36,924 nt of DNA from Aminivibrio sp. GTDB taxonomy: Bacteria; Synergistota; Synergistia; Synergistales; Aminobacteriaceae. Positions 12,944 through 24,000 of the stretch are shown here, in pieces; positions within the stretch are counted from its first letter, which is position 1; each line of letters starts with the position of its first letter. A program made the translations under genes and the position numbers. The DNA is taken from contig NZ_JAESIH010000021.1 of NCBI RefSeq assembly GCF_016756745.1, positions 1 through 36,924 on the forward strand, given 5' to 3'. The notes under the pieces were generated by a model, which searched no databases, was not told the origin of the DNA, and worked only from the letters and a program-made list of their open reading frames with translations.

Positions 12944-15841
12944 CTATTCTTTTATCTTTTTAAAAGCGATTCTTTCATTGGTCGACGATAGAGCTTCAAT
13001 ACTTACACCTTTTACGGCCCAAGGGGAATTGCAGAGTTTCTCGAAATCAAAGTCGGCTTCAGGGACTGTTCTTTCCCAGCTTTTTCGGCCATTGTTGAAC
13101 TTATAATGGAGCTCTTCAAGATACTGTTTTACAGGGAAAGCATTAAATACTCTAATCTCCACTATTTTTGCGCTTTCCCTTGGGAGAACGGGTGGAAATT
13201 CATCCCAGTACAATGTTTCAAGCCATTGATTCATTGAGATATTCTTCAAAAAAACGGTCTTATTTCTTTCGCTGTCACACAATAACACGAGTTCATTTTT
13301 AGCTCTCGTCAGTGCGACATAGAAAAGGCGTCTCTCTTCTTCGTGAATCTTGTCGATACTGTCGAAAATTCTTTGGAATACCCAGTTTGGATGAATCAAA
13401 GGATATCGCCCAGGCACAGCATCAACAATGATTACTGCTTCTTTTTCAAGGCCTTTGAAATTATGAACCGTAGATATTTTGATTTTTTCCTTTTGCTCCT
13501 CGTCCATAAAGGATCTCAAATGATTAAGAAAAAGATTCAATGGACTTTGGTTTTTTTTAGAGTTCTCCTTTGAACAAAAGAAACCTCTCACATTGTTTTC
13601 CCTAGAGAGCAATACAACTTCTTTTTTTTCCTTTAAGAAAGAATCAACAAGCCTCAGGACTGAGGGGATAAATTTTTTTTCTTTGTGAAGATTTGATTCA
13701 ATTGTTGTTGGATGAAAATCACTCAAATATGCAACTCTCACTCGGCCAGGCTCAGTAGTCGAGGCCCTTGCAGGAGGCTTCTTTTCTTGCATTAAGGTAT
13801 TCCCAAGCTGGACTATTTTCTCCGCTGATCGATAATTTGTGCTGATATCAAGTTTTTTAGGGCATGAAAAGAATTCTTCAAAGTTTTCATAGAATTTTAG
13901 ATCGGATCCTGCAAATCCATTAATTGCCTGCCAGTCATCCCCGACACAAAAAAAGCTCGCAGACTCATTGAAATTCCTCATTTCGTTTAATAACGCATAA
14001 AATGGTTCAGAAAAATCCTGAAACTCATCGACTAAAACAAAACGCAAATTTTTAAGGTCACCTGTTTCCCTGCCACCCTTTCTTGAAAAACAGCTTTCAC
14101 CTTTTTTCAAAAGTTCAATGGCTTCCCACATCAAACCATCAAAATCCTGTTTGTTCCTATTTCCAAGTTCTTCAAGGTAATTTGAAAAAGTAATTTTCCC
14201 AATTTCAAGGAAGACCCGTTCTGCTCCTGAGATTGTTTCATGCTGACTTATTTTTATTTCCAAATCTTCGGGACTAAAATTTAATTTACGGCAACGCTGT
14301 ACGAATGATGTCATGGCTTTTGTAAAAGAATCTAAGGCCCTTACACTGATTTTTTGCCAAATCTCTTCATCATTCAATGCCTTTACCTTAATGCCTTTTT
14401 CTTTCATTCGTTCCAGAACTTTACGTGAGAACTCTTCACACCCGTCCGGAATAATATCGGATGAAGAAAAATCAAAAACAGACCATCCTCTTTTTTCTAG
14501 TGATTGTATTTCTATTTTACGGTTTGCATTTTCTTGCTCCAAAAGTTCACCGAAACCGTCATCCCCAGCTAGGTCAAAAAAATAGATAATCGCTTTTGCT
14601 TTTCCCTGGTAAATTGAAAAATATTTTTTTTCCGAAGTTTCCCGATTCCCGTATATTTTCCTTCCATACTTGTACTCAATGTCATTCTTGAACAAAGTAT
14701 TTGCAATGTTTTTTTCCCCTAAGGATTCAACAAATTCACCTGCCAGCGTTTCTCGCGGCAAAGAACTTCTGTGGGGAATCAGCTCAGGAACTGGGAGATG
14801 AAAACCGCCTTTAACGATCTGCCCCCAATCGTCTTGAAAGTGGCTCAGCATTACTTCTTTTATCATGTTGAGAAAACGCTGTTCTCTCATCTGATCTCGT
14901 ATTATCTCTTGAACTAAATTGCTAAGTTGGAGCCACCCTTTTTTTTCATCATCGTATAGTATTTCCTCTTCCGGGTGAACTAAGGCATGTGCAAGCGCAT
15001 GAAAGGTCATGACGTACGGTATGTCCTTCCCAAGAATTGAGGCTAATCTCTTTTCCATTTCCTTTGCCGCAGATTTATTAAAAGCCAGAAGAAGCAATTG
15101 ATGGGGTGATATTCCACAGTGCTTTTGCAAAAAAACGGCACGGGAGGTCAGGGTGGTTGTTTTTCCTGATCCAGCCCGGGCTACAACAAGTATATTTCCG
15201 TTAACAGCACCTACTGCAGCAGCCTGTTGTTCATCAAGCTGTCTGTTATTAAGAAGATCCTTTAGATTATCCTTTGCCCACTCCTGTACAAAATGAGCCT
15301 TTGTTTCCTGGAACTCTTGGTCAGAAAAAATTCCCCTCCAAGAACTCGATTCAAAGAAATCATCTGCTGATAGGAAATCATTTTTTAATACTGGTTGAAT
15401 GCTTTTCTTAAAGGCTTCTTTATGTTTTGCCTTTTCTTCTTTATGTTTTGCCTTTTCTTCTTTATGTTTTACCTTTTCTTCTTCTTGCTTTTGTTTTTTT
15501 ATTTTTTCTCTTTGGACCTGCTGTTTCTTGTTTATATCTAGAATTTTTCCAGGGATATCTACCCAAACCCACGGATTATTCTTAAGCTCCTTATAGACTG
15601 CGTTTATTATTTCTTGTCCTTCTTTAACCTCCTCCATTGACAATGGACACAATTCTTCTTGGTTTTTCAGGTATTTATTAATTTCTTCAGGCTTTATTTC
15701 TCTTCCACATTCAATCGCAACACGCACATAATCAAAAATAATTCTAATGCAGGGCAAGTTACGGGTTATACCATTCCAATGCCAGCATGTTATTAACTGC
15801 TTTAAAAGAATCATCAATTTCTCTTCATTCAAAGCGTTCAC
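12944..15841 (-). CDS. UvrD/Rep-family SF1 helicase with degenerate nuclease-like insert
   Basis: The 965-residue protein has the superfamily 1A helicase motifs: Walker A ARAGSGKTTT (residues 221-230), LLAFNKSAAKEM (Ia), VDEFQDFSEP (II), GDDWQAINGFAGS (III), TNYRSAEKI (IV), STVHNFKGLEKEAVIIV (V) and RLFYVALTRAKNELVL (VI). It would unwind DNA with ATP. Before domain 2A, residues about 366-463 (SLGEKNIANTLFKNDIEYKYGRK…) match the place where related helicases carry a PD-(D/E)XK-like nuclease. The expected R-P-D-F and E-Y-F-G-L elements read EKKYFSI and YFFDLAG, so catalysis is probably lost. Residues 105-145 are a lysine/glutamate coiled coil with three 7-residue repeats. The start is a GTG at 15841; internal starts are possible. 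Codon use is AT-rich like its convergent neighbour. Confidence 0.85.
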   Translation of the reverse strand: MNALNEEKLMILLKQLITCWHWNGITRNLPCIRIIFDYVRVAIECGREIKPEEINKYLKNQEELCPLSMEEVKEGQEIINAVYKELKNNPWVWVDIPGKILDINKKQQVQREKIKKQKQEEEKVKHKEEKAKHKEEKAKHKEAFKKSIQPVLKNDFLSADDFFESSSWRGIFSDQEFQETKAHFVQEWAKDNLKDLLNNRQLDEQQAAAVGAVNGNILVVARAGSGKTTTLTSRAVFLQKHCGISPHQLLLLAFNKSAAKEMEKRLASILGKDIPYVMTFHALAHALVHPEEEILYDDEKKGWLQLSNLVQEIIRDQMREQRFLNMIKEVMLSHFQDDWGQIVKGGFHLPVPELIPHRSSLPRETLAGEFVESLGEKNIANTLFKNDIEYKYGRKIYGNRETSEKKYFSIYQGKAKAIIYFFDLAGDDGFGELLEQENANRKIEIQSLEKRGWSVFDFSSSDIIPDGCEEFSRKVLERMKEKGIKVKALNDEEIWQKISVRALDSFTKAMTSFVQRCRKLNFSPEDLEIKISQHETISGAERVFLEIGKITFSNYLEELGNRNKQDFDGLMWEAIELLKKGESCFSRKGGRETGDLKNLRFVLVDEFQDFSEPFYALLNEMRNFNESASFFCVGDDWQAINGFAGSDLKFYENFEEFFSCPKKLDISTNYRSAEKIVQLGNTLMQEKKPPARASTTEPGRVRVAYLSDFHPTTIESNLHKEKKFIPSVLRLVDSFLKEKKEVVLLSRENNVRGFFCSKENSKKNQSPLNLFLNHLRSFMDEEQKEKIKISTVHNFKGLEKEAVIIVDAVPGRYPLIHPNWVFQRIFDSIDKIHEEERRLFYVALTRAKNELVLLCDSERNKTVFLKNISMNQWLETLYWDEFPPVLPRESAKIVEIRVFNAFPVKQYLEELHYKFNNGRKSWERTVPEADFDFEKLCNSPWAVKGVSIEALSSTNERIAFKKIKE
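15416..15478. repeat. Three 21-bp tandem repeats within the helicase gene
   Basis: The 21-base unit beginning CTTCTTTATGTTTTGCC repeats three times with one substitution in the third copy. On the coding strand it encodes three copies of the heptad K-H-K-E-E-K-A/V. The unit length is a multiple of three, so gain or loss of copies keeps the frame. Confidence 0.85.
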
Positions 15842-15972
15842 CTCGAATTACGGGGCTCTTTTCGATATTTTCTCCATTAGCATCTTCCGTAAACATAATT
15901 TACAAATCGATATCACCAAATGAAAGATCCCATCATTTTTGTATTACTTGATGAGTAATGCCATATCGAGGA

Positions 15973-18009
15973 TTAATCTTTCAATTCAAAAGAAGCCGCA
16001 AGCACCTCCGCTATCGTTGTTACCGGAGTCAGCGTGATTGCTTCAAGCACGTAGGAAGGTAAGGCCTCCGCTTCCTTCATGTTGTCGGCGGGCAGAAGAA
16101 CTTCTTTCACCCCGGCGTCGTATGCGGCCCGTATTTTCTGCTGAATGCCACCGACGGGAAGAACCTTGCCCATGATCGTAATCTCACCCGTCATGGCAAG
16201 ATCGTTCCTCACGGGCGTTTTCGTCAATGCCGAGACAATACCGGCGACGAGGGTGACGCCTGCGGACGGTCCTTCCTTGGGTACCCCCATAAAGGTGGCC
16301 AAAACCGCTACATCGAATCCGTTTCTCCACTCGGCACTAATTCCGAGATCCTCGTGTTTCGCCCTTATGTATTGGGCCGCGGCCTCGATGCTCTCCCGCA
16401 TGACCCGTTGTATCGATCCGAGTGGTACAATGCGCCCGGAGCCTTTCGTCGCCTGCATTTCAAAATGCAGGATGCAGCCGTGGTCTTCATCGACGGCCAG
16501 GCCTATGACCTCGCCGACCGTAGGAGCTGCGGGAAGCACTACCCGTTGGACGCGCTTGCTGTCCGGAAGTTCCGCTACGACATGTGTTCCTGAAGGGTGC
16601 AGCAACGCTCCAAGGGAGATGCGGTCGTACTCGCCCGGCGCAATCAGATGAAGCTGGTCGCGTACTCTCTGGCGCAGTTCGCAGGCCACGGTGAGGATGT
16701 CGCACAGCTCCCCGTCGGAGACCCTGCCGTCGGGATGAAGCAGCTTCAGCAGTCCCGACGCTGTTTTCATGACGGCCCGTTGGTCTCGCCCGGATACGCC
16801 GTTCGTCCGTTTCGCGTGATCCACCACTTCGAAGCGCGGCCGAAGCGCCCCCAGCAGATCGACGCGCCGAAGCTCATGCATGATTTCGCAAAAATAATCC
16901 GTTATAAAGCCGTAATCCTTCGAGTAACTGCCCGGTGTTAATTTTGGAATTTCCCAGCCGGGCAGGTATCCGTGGATTCGGTCCAGAAAGGCGATCACCT
17001 GCAGAAAATCGGGCAAGGGCTCGAAAAGATGATAATATTTCTCGTGAGGAAGTCCCCCCTGAACATCGAGATTGCCCACGAACACCAGGCTGGCGAAGGC
17101 GAGTATCTCCTTCTTCCCTCTGCTGAACTTGGCGTCCTGCATATAGCCCTGCATGATGCTCACGAACGACCTCGGATCGGTAAAATCGGTGTTCGCGATC
17201 TCGTCGAAGACGACGGCGTCCCTCACTCCCACCTCGCCGATCTTCCCGCTGTTCAGGTTGATGAAAAGCTGGGCCGGAGTCGCCTTGCCGCCCGACAGCA
17301 CGTGCGCGTAATACGATATGTTGCGGTAGAGATAGGTCTTCCCGGTCTCCCGGGGCGCAAGTTCGACCATGTTGACGTTGGTCTCCACCAGGGGAATGCA
17401 CCGGCACAGGTAGAGCAGCTTCTGCCGGCGTGTCATCCCGTGCGGATCAAGGCCGCATGAGTTCACCAGCACATCGAGCCACTCGTCGGTGGAGAACTCG
17501 CGGCGGCGCTCTATGTATTCGTCAAGGTTGATCACGCTGACCTGAAAAGGCGTGAAGGCCGTGATCTTGAAAGGCCTGATCTTTTTATTATGGATTTCGT
17601 TCTCGTCGTATGTCAGGTCGATGGTTCCCCACATGCCGCCGGAAAGCAGCATCGGGTACTGGCGAACAATGTTCTCGGGAATGTTCACGAAGCTCTCGTT
17701 GATGGCGGAGATCGTTCCCCAGTACTTGTCCTCCGTTTCAACCAGCCGCGCCTCCAGGCTTGCGATCACCGAATGGCTGCGGTTCTCGCGGATATAATGC
17801 CGGATCTTCTCCGCTTCCGCGCCGTAGACGAACGTCTCCTTCAGTCTTCTGACGACCTTTTCCATGTCCTCGTGGAAGGTCTCCTCGGAGCAGTAGTTGT
17901 CGATCAGGTACTCCAGCACGTACCGGGGAAACTCGTCGACGCCAGTATTGATAGTATGCGCCTTGTTGACGACCTTCCCTCTGAAAACCTCTTTGAGTTT
18001 CTGATTCAT
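15973..18009 (-). CDS. brxL: BREX protein BrxL (Lon-like protease/ATPase)
   Basis: The 678-residue protein has the BrxL layout: an N-terminal domain, an AAA+ module with Walker [10 protein letters not shown] (K224) and Walker B AVVFDE (265-270), and a C-terminal Lon-type protease domain with the catalytic Ser582 in EGPSAGVTL and Lys625 in [10 protein letters not shown]. Known BrxL proteins form DNA-binding hexamer/dodecamer rings and are needed for phage exclusion in type 1 and type 4 BREX. It is the last gene of the six-gene operon, 76 bases after pglZ. Length and active-site residues are normal. The 15842-15972 interval after it has no clear terminator. Confidence 0.95.
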   Translation of the reverse strand: MNQKLKEVFRGKVVNKAHTINTGVDEFPRYVLEYLIDNYCSEETFHEDMEKVVRRLKETFVYGAEAEKIRHYIRENRSHSVIASLEARLVETEDKYWGTISAINESFVNIPENIVRQYPMLLSGGMWGTIDLTYDENEIHNKKIRPFKITAFTPFQVSVINLDEYIERRREFSTDEWLDVLVNSCGLDPHGMTRRQKLLYLCRCIPLVETNVNMVELAPRETGKTYLYRNISYYAHVLSGGKATPAQLFINLNSGKIGEVGVRDAVVFDEIANTDFTDPRSFVSIMQGYMQDAKFSRGKKEILAFASLVFVGNLDVQGGLPHEKYYHLFEPLPDFLQVIAFLDRIHGYLPGWEIPKLTPGSYSKDYGFITDYFCEIMHELRRVDLLGALRPRFEVVDHAKRTNGVSGRDQRAVMKTASGLLKLLHPDGRVSDGELCDILTVACELRQRVRDQLHLIAPGEYDRISLGALLHPSGTHVVAELPDSKRVQRVVLPAAPTVGEVIGLAVDEDHGCILHFEMQATKGSGRIVPLGSIQRVMRESIEAAAQYIRAKHEDLGISAEWRNGFDVAVLATFMGVPKEGPSAGVTLVAGIVSALTKTPVRNDLAMTGEITIMGKVLPVGGIQQKIRAAYDAGVKEVLLPADNMKEAEALPSYVLEAITLTPVTTIAEVLAASFELKD

Positions 18010-18085
18010 CTGCGATCCCCCGCTCTCGACATAGGAATTCCCTGCCCGGGCCGTACCGGTCGGGCAGCAACGCCAACCTCCCGGA

Positions 18086-20992
18086 TCATCGCATGCTCCT
18101 TGGTGTCAGGCCCAGAATTTTCCCGAGATGCGGAGGCACGCGGCGGACGATCTTTTCGGAATTCAAGCGCATGGAAAACCGGATCTCCTTCCTCTTTTTC
18201 ACGGTGCGTTGCCCCTCGCGGTACGAAACGCCGATCCTCAGAATGCGCTCCATCATACCCGCTGCACGCTCTTTGTCCGAAGCGTCCTCTGCATCCGGGA
18301 CAAACCGGCAGACGACCTCCACTCCCGACGCCGAAACGTAATAGACAAGCGAAGGCAGAGCGGGTGTCGAATCCTTGTGCTGGTACGCCCCCTGCGTTTC
18401 CAGCCGGAGTTCCTTGTGTTTGTGAGAGTCCGCAAGCCGAACCTGCATTGTGAACTCGGCGGTCTCTCCTTCGATAAGATCGGATGGCCCCGAAATCGCG
18501 CCGAGGAGAAGGACTCCCTCCTCCGGTGTTTTCACCCTCATGGCGAGCATGGGCACAAACATTTCCTGGATGGAGATTCCTCCGTGGGAGTATGCGTCCG
18601 GGTTGAATTTCGCAGCGGGACGGGAAAAGGCATAGCCGGTTTTCGGGAAGAGGATGGATTCGTAGAGCTTTTGACGCTTCTGCTTCGTTCCCTTGTCGAA
18701 CACTTCTTCCGAATCGGGCAGCCGAAGATCCGCGACAGGAAACTCAAAAACGCTCTTGCGTACCTTCGCCGGAGCATTTAGTCCGCCGAGCTCCCTTCCC
18801 ATCCATGCGTTGAGGTAATGGCAGTCGTCCGGCTCGTTCAACCAGGAAGATTCAAGGAAGATGCGCTCGCGGCCGACGGCGCCGAATCCGTGATCCGCCA
18901 CGACGAAAACCTTTGTATCTGGAGGAAGGTTCCGAATGACGGCTGTCACTTCGTTTTCGATGATGTTCTTGATATGCTGCTGATAGATGAACGCCAGCGG
19001 ACGGGAGGGAACGCTGCGGCCGTCCGGCAAAGTCTTTACGGAAATCTTGTGAAGTTCCTTGTCGCACAGCTCGAAGATGAAGAACTCGACGTTGCCCGCG
19101 CGATAGCGGACGGTCTCCCCTGTCCCCGAACCTTCGGGGTTCACAACCTCGACGCTCCCGGCGTACCCGAAATCCCTTTTCAGCGCCTCCTTCAGAAGAT
19201 CGTTCTCGGCGCGGCGCGTGTCGAAGGAATCGGGAAAAGTGCCGGCGAAAATGGCTTTTCTGCTGATGTGCGTCTCCGAAGGAAGCAGCGACGATGCCGG
19301 ATAGTCCGCGATGATCTCCATCCGATCCTCGAAAAAAGGCCTGACCAGTTCATCCCAAATGTCGTAGCGCATTCCGTCGAAGACGAACACGACGGCCTTC
19401 TCCTTTTGCGGATCCCAGTGGGGCTTCAGGCAGCGCATCAGAAAGCGGCTTGTGAGACGGACCTCGGAGGAATCCGAGGCAACCCACGACGGATACTGGT
19501 CGGCCGCCATCTCCTGGTACCGGAAGTTCACTGCGGAAAGCGCTTTGTGTATTTCTTCCTTCAATATGCCGGTACGTTTGCGGATACGTTCCAGCGCGGC
19601 AGTAAAGCCGTCCGGCAAATCGCAGGCCGAACGAGGGAGAAAATCCGCGCTTTCAAGCAGACGTTCCAGTGCGGAGAGGTAGTATTCCAGCCGGTTGACC
19701 CGGCGATCGTTCCACAGCCCCCGGAACCACCCGAAAGACAATCCGGAGGTCTGCAGGACGCCCAGGTTTTTTAATGCGGCATTCAGGTCGCTCCGGATCC
19801 GGAGTATTGATTGGAGCAGGCCGTACGCCTCCTTGAGATTCTTCCAGGCATTCGACGGACGCTGTTCGATGAACAGATGTTTCCCGTCGTCTGTTTCCGG
19901 AAAGAGCGTCCGGCGGAGTTTTTCATGGGGCGGCGAGAGAGTGAAATCGGCAAGAAGGCTGTCCAGGGCGGCGAAAAGAGCCAGAGAGCGGAGGAGGACG
20001 GAGTACCGCTCATTGTCGATAACCTCCGCAAATGTTCCGCCGGTAAAGAGTTTCAGTTGCTCCAGAAGAAAGTCGAGCGCCTCACCGGAAAGCGACGCTT
20101 CGGCTTCCAGAAGATCCCGGTCGGCTCTGAGTGGATCGATCGAAACAAGCTCCAGCGCCGCCTCGGCTATCAGCGAAGCGTCCATCTCGCAGAACGGTTT
20201 GAGGTCGGGATCGATATTGGCGAGCACGAGTTTCCAGTGCTGTACGTGCTGGGAGAGAATCGCCGAGAGGTAGAATGCCCTCACCACAGGTTCCGGCGGA
20301 GAGTCCGCAAACCAGCGGAAGGGGGCGGGGGCGGTGCGCAATTCGTCGCGGATGGCACGGGCTACCTCCGGAGCGAGCGAATCAAGCTCTTCGAGCGCCG
20401 TTGAGCCGGCGAGAGCGATGCGCCAGTAGATACGCGCCTCGGGGCGTTTGAACGCCGCCTCGGGGACGCCAAGCGCCGAATAGGCGACGATGCTTCTGAA
20501 ATCATGGTCCGTGAAGCGGGTCGGATGCGCTGTTCGCAGTCCTTGGTGCGCTTTGAGCACATCGCCGAGCGAGCCCGCGATCAGCCGCGCGAAACGCGGA
20601 GTGTCCGCCTCCTGCGGCCAGTTGCGATCTCCTGTTTTTTCGATCAGAAACTGCCGGAGGCTGATGTCGATTCTCGCCGCCTCCGGCGTTTCCGCAAGAA
20701 GATCGGGATAGAAGGGGGGCGGCGCTTTCGTCGGCGAAGGCTGCGTCTTCCTTCTGGCGGGAGCGCGGTCGATGAGCAGCAGCTTGCCGTTTTCTTCCGG
20801 CGATCGCGCCTTTTCCAGCAGCTCTCTGAAGACGAGGTTCGTCGAGGCGATGATGGCCGTGAACCCGTTATCGTTGGCAAACCGGTGAACAGCCCCTTCG
20901 GTCTCGGGGAGAAGCCGAAGGTGATCCTGGACAAGCACGATCCGCTCGTCCTTCAAGACTTCCAGCTTCTCGATGATCCAGCGCGAAAGCAT
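18086..20992 (-). CDS. pglZ: BREX protein PglZ (alkaline-phosphatase-superfamily)
   Basis: The 968-residue protein carries the PglZ phosphatase-like core: a metal-binding [14 protein letters not shown] (residues 536-549), the nucleophile-region motif [17 protein letters not shown] (residues 568-584) and a second metal site VVADHGFG (697-704). The N-terminal 500 residues are a long helical region without motifs I can name. The C-terminal 150 residues are beta-rich. PglZ is the one protein shared by all BREX types; it partners with the methyltransferase. The start ATG is 12 bases after the upstream ATPase stop, so the genes are in one operon. Composition is GC-rich like its operon neighbours. 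Confidence 0.95.
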   Translation of the reverse strand: MLSRWIIEKLEVLKDERIVLVQDHLRLLPETEGAVHRFANDNGFTAIIASTNLVFRELLEKARSPEENGKLLLIDRAPARRKTQPSPTKAPPPFYPDLLAETPEAARIDISLRQFLIEKTGDRNWPQEADTPRFARLIAGSLGDVLKAHQGLRTAHPTRFTDHDFRSIVAYSALGVPEAAFKRPEARIYWRIALAGSTALEELDSLAPEVARAIRDELRTAPAPFRWFADSPPEPVVRAFYLSAILSQHVQHWKLVLANIDPDLKPFCEMDASLIAEAALELVSIDPLRADRDLLEAEASLSGEALDFLLEQLKLFTGGTFAEVIDNERYSVLLRSLALFAALDSLLADFTLSPPHEKLRRTLFPETDDGKHLFIEQRPSNAWKNLKEAYGLLQSILRIRSDLNAALKNLGVLQTSGLSFGWFRGLWNDRRVNRLEYYLSALERLLESADFLPRSACDLPDGFTAALERIRKRTGILKEEIHKALSAVNFRYQEMAADQYPSWVASDSSEVRLTSRFLMRCLKPHWDPQKEKAVVFVFDGMRYDIWDELVRPFFEDRMEIIADYPASSLLPSETHISRKAIFAGTFPDSFDTRRAENDLLKEALKRDFGYAGSVEVVNPEGSGTGETVRYRAGNVEFFIFELCDKELHKISVKTLPDGRSVPSRPLAFIYQQHIKNIIENEVTAVIRNLPPDTKVFVVADHGFGAVGRERIFLESSWLNEPDDCHYLNAWMGRELGGLNAPAKVRKSVFEFPVADLRLPDSEEVFDKGTKQKRQKLYESILFPKTGYAFSRPAAKFNPDAYSHGGISIQEMFVPMLAMRVKTPEEGVLLLGAISGPSDLIEGETAEFTMQVRLADSHKHKELRLETQGAYQHKDSTPALPSLVYYVSASGVEVVCRFVPDAEDASDKERAAGMMERILRIGVSYREGQRTVKKRKEIRFSMRLNSEKIVRRVPPHLGKILGLTPRSMR

Positions 20993-21004
20993 CGGCTCCC
21001 CTCC

Positions 21005-24000
21005 CTATTCCAACTGAAGCATCGGCAGAGAGTCGTCGTCCCCCTCGCCGCCGCTGAACTGGGACTCCAGAAAACGGCGGAATTCCTCCGCAACGCTCCG
21101 GATCTGGTCTTTCTCTATCGTGCCCGCCTTCGGTTTGAAATCGGCGATTTTGACCCGCTTCACAACGATCCGTTTCAGGTATCTGTTGATCATCTCCGCG
21201 ATTTCCGGCGTTTTCCGGACGGCTTTGAGAAAGTACGCCCGCAGTTCGTCCGCTGTCGCGCACGCAAGCAGCCCCGCGATAACAGGCTCCGCTTTTCCCT
21301 GTTCCAGGCGCTGCCGCACGGTGGGGTTCAAGAACACCTCCATCTTTCGACGCCACGCATCCTCAAGCGTCTTTTCGGCTTTTCGGGCTGCTTCCGCCGC
21401 CGTCTCCGCAATCGCCGCCGCATTCGCGAACGAAAGACCGCAATCATGCTGCGGTTTGCTGCGCAGCCGCTCCACCACGGAGATTCGGGAAGAGGACCGG
21501 CACTCGAACACATCGTCCAGGAGCTTTTGAAGGTGCGCGGCCAGCTTCTCGGTGCTTGCGGGGCACAGCGCGGAAATACCGTCGAGAACGTGAAGGATCT
21601 CGATGTCGGCGCCCCCGAGGATGTCTTGAATCTTCCTCCGGCTGCCTTCGACGGCGTTCACGGCACTTTCGTGCATCGGCACGTAGACGGAGGCGTACTC
21701 GCGGATCATAGCGGCTATCGTTCCCTTTTCCCCTGCTGGCGCCTGAGGATGCCCGACGAGTTCAGTCTTCAGCCTGACGTCCGAATCGATGAACTCCTTC
21801 AAATTGCCGAGCTTCACCCGGACGGCCTCGACGGCCTTCCGTGTCTCCGACAGCTCCTGCTGCTCCCCGATCTGTGCCGTGCAGTACTCGCGGGCCGCCC
21901 GCAGCTCGTTCTCGTATTCGAGGAATGCGCGAATGTCGTGGTAGTTCTTCAGCCGGTTCGCCAGGTCGTCCACCTCGGCGGACGAAGCCGCGTTCGTATC
22001 GAAGGCCTTGTACCCCATGGCCTCCTTCAGCGCGTACAGGACAAGCTGAATGTCGTCGCCGCCGTCGACCGGGGCGCCGAAGAGCGAAACCGCCTGCTCC
22101 AGCTCCGTCGCGTACGGGTTTGCCGAATCCAGATCGTCGAACAGGCTCCGCGCACGGACATCTGTCCGTGCGGCGATTTCTTTCTCCGAGTTGAAGAGCG
22201 AGCGCAGCGCGGCGCGGTACTTCGAAACGGCGGCGTCGTCCCGGGTGTCCGGAATATCGGCGCCGAGCAGCTTTTCCGCGTACGGCCTCAGCACGTCCCA
22301 GTTCTCGGGCCGCGCCACCTTCCGGATCTCCGTCAGCGAATCGAGCACCTTCGCGGAAAATTCCACACCGGCGATGTTCGAGTAGTCCAGCGTTTCGAAG
22401 GGAAGCGACGCTTTGCTCCCCACGCCGACGCGCACGCTGCCGTCGCGGACGAGGCAGAGCAGAAAAATCTGCACCATCCGGCGTGTGAGTCCGTAGTCCT
22501 TCGGGCCTCCGATGCCCATGAAGTTCTTGTACAGCGTCTCCATCTTCATGGACTGGCTTTCGTCCGCCAGCTTGTCGTCGATGAACGCCCGCATGTCCCG
22601 GACATATCTGTTGTCCGAAACGTCCAGTTCCTTCTCCGCGCTCTTTTTCATGATGTTCAACGCGAAGCCGAAGTTCTGCGCGGCGCTGATGTGCTGATTG
22701 GGCTTCGCCCCCTTGGGGATGCTCCCTGTTCTGACGATGCCGTTGACGACCTTGACGCCTTCTTCTTTCCGGAAGACATAGGGCGGTTCGAACTTTATGT
22801 CCCGCGACTCGTAGGCGGCCGTGAGCGCGCGGTCGAGCAGCGGCGTCAGAATCGCCGCCAGATCCCCGGCCACGCGGAATTCCATCCGTGTGTTGTTCAG
22901 CGCGTCCACGCGACCCCGTGCGTAGCTGTTGTCCACGATCTTCACGATCCTGGCGAGGTCGGACTGAAGCGTGTTGGACACCCAGTTGATTACGGCGATG
23001 GCGTCTTCGGTTTCCTTCCCCTGCCAGTCGGCGACGAGTTTGCGGTATGCGGCGAAGTCGATGAGGCGGTCGCGCTCCTCCTGCGTCTGTTCCGAGGGAG
23101 TCCACAGAAGGACGCGGGGATCCTTGCGGCGCTCGATCAGCTTGAGAACCGACGCCTCGGGAACGTGCCGGATACCTACATAAACAGCGAAATCAAGATC
23201 GGACTGGTCGGTTTCGACCGGCGGAAGCGGCTGGCTTTCCGCTGCCATTCTCCCGAAGTCGCGCATACCCACACGGCCGGCGATCTGACGCCCCTGCCAG
23301 ACCGCCTCCAGTTCCCGGTCTTGCGAATGGAAGGCGCCCTTGTCGTCAGGGTGCGCGGCAATTCCGCGGAAAATCGACCGGACGCCGCCGGAGAGGTCGA
23401 TGGTCATCTGGCGCGTGCGCACCGGCCACTCGTCCAGCGCCAGAAGATGCTCCCACGCCTCCTTCTGCATCGCCTCGTTGGACTCCGCCGCGTCCCGCGC
23501 CTTCTGGAACTCGTCCCTCGGATCGATGCCCGTGAAGACCGGATCAAAGCGGTAGCGGGGGCGCTTCTCTTCGTCGAACGTCTGGACGATCTGGCGCAGC
23601 TCTATCTTCAGATTTTCGGCGATGTTCTCGTAGTGCTGGTTGTTCTCGTCCGGATTCGCATCGGCCTCGCGCTCGATGAGGACGGAGTTGGCTATATCCT
23701 CCGGCGTGATTCCCTGCTGGCGCGTCCGCGCGATATGGTAGAGGAAGAGCGTCTGAACGACTTTGAGCCCCTTGTCGCGGTGCACCTTCAGGTGTCCCTT
23801 GGTAAGGCCGTCGATCTGGCGCTTGCAGGATTCGTACGCCCGGTAGTCCGTCTCGCGCTTCGTCTTGATGGCGACGAGCCCGGAGTGCACGCCGCTCGGG
23901 TCTTCCTCGTACCGTACCGCTTCGTCGAACAGCTCCCACAGCCGGATCAGCTCGCGCCCTTTGCTCCTGATCTGCTGTTTCAGCGTCTGGTGCATGAAGT

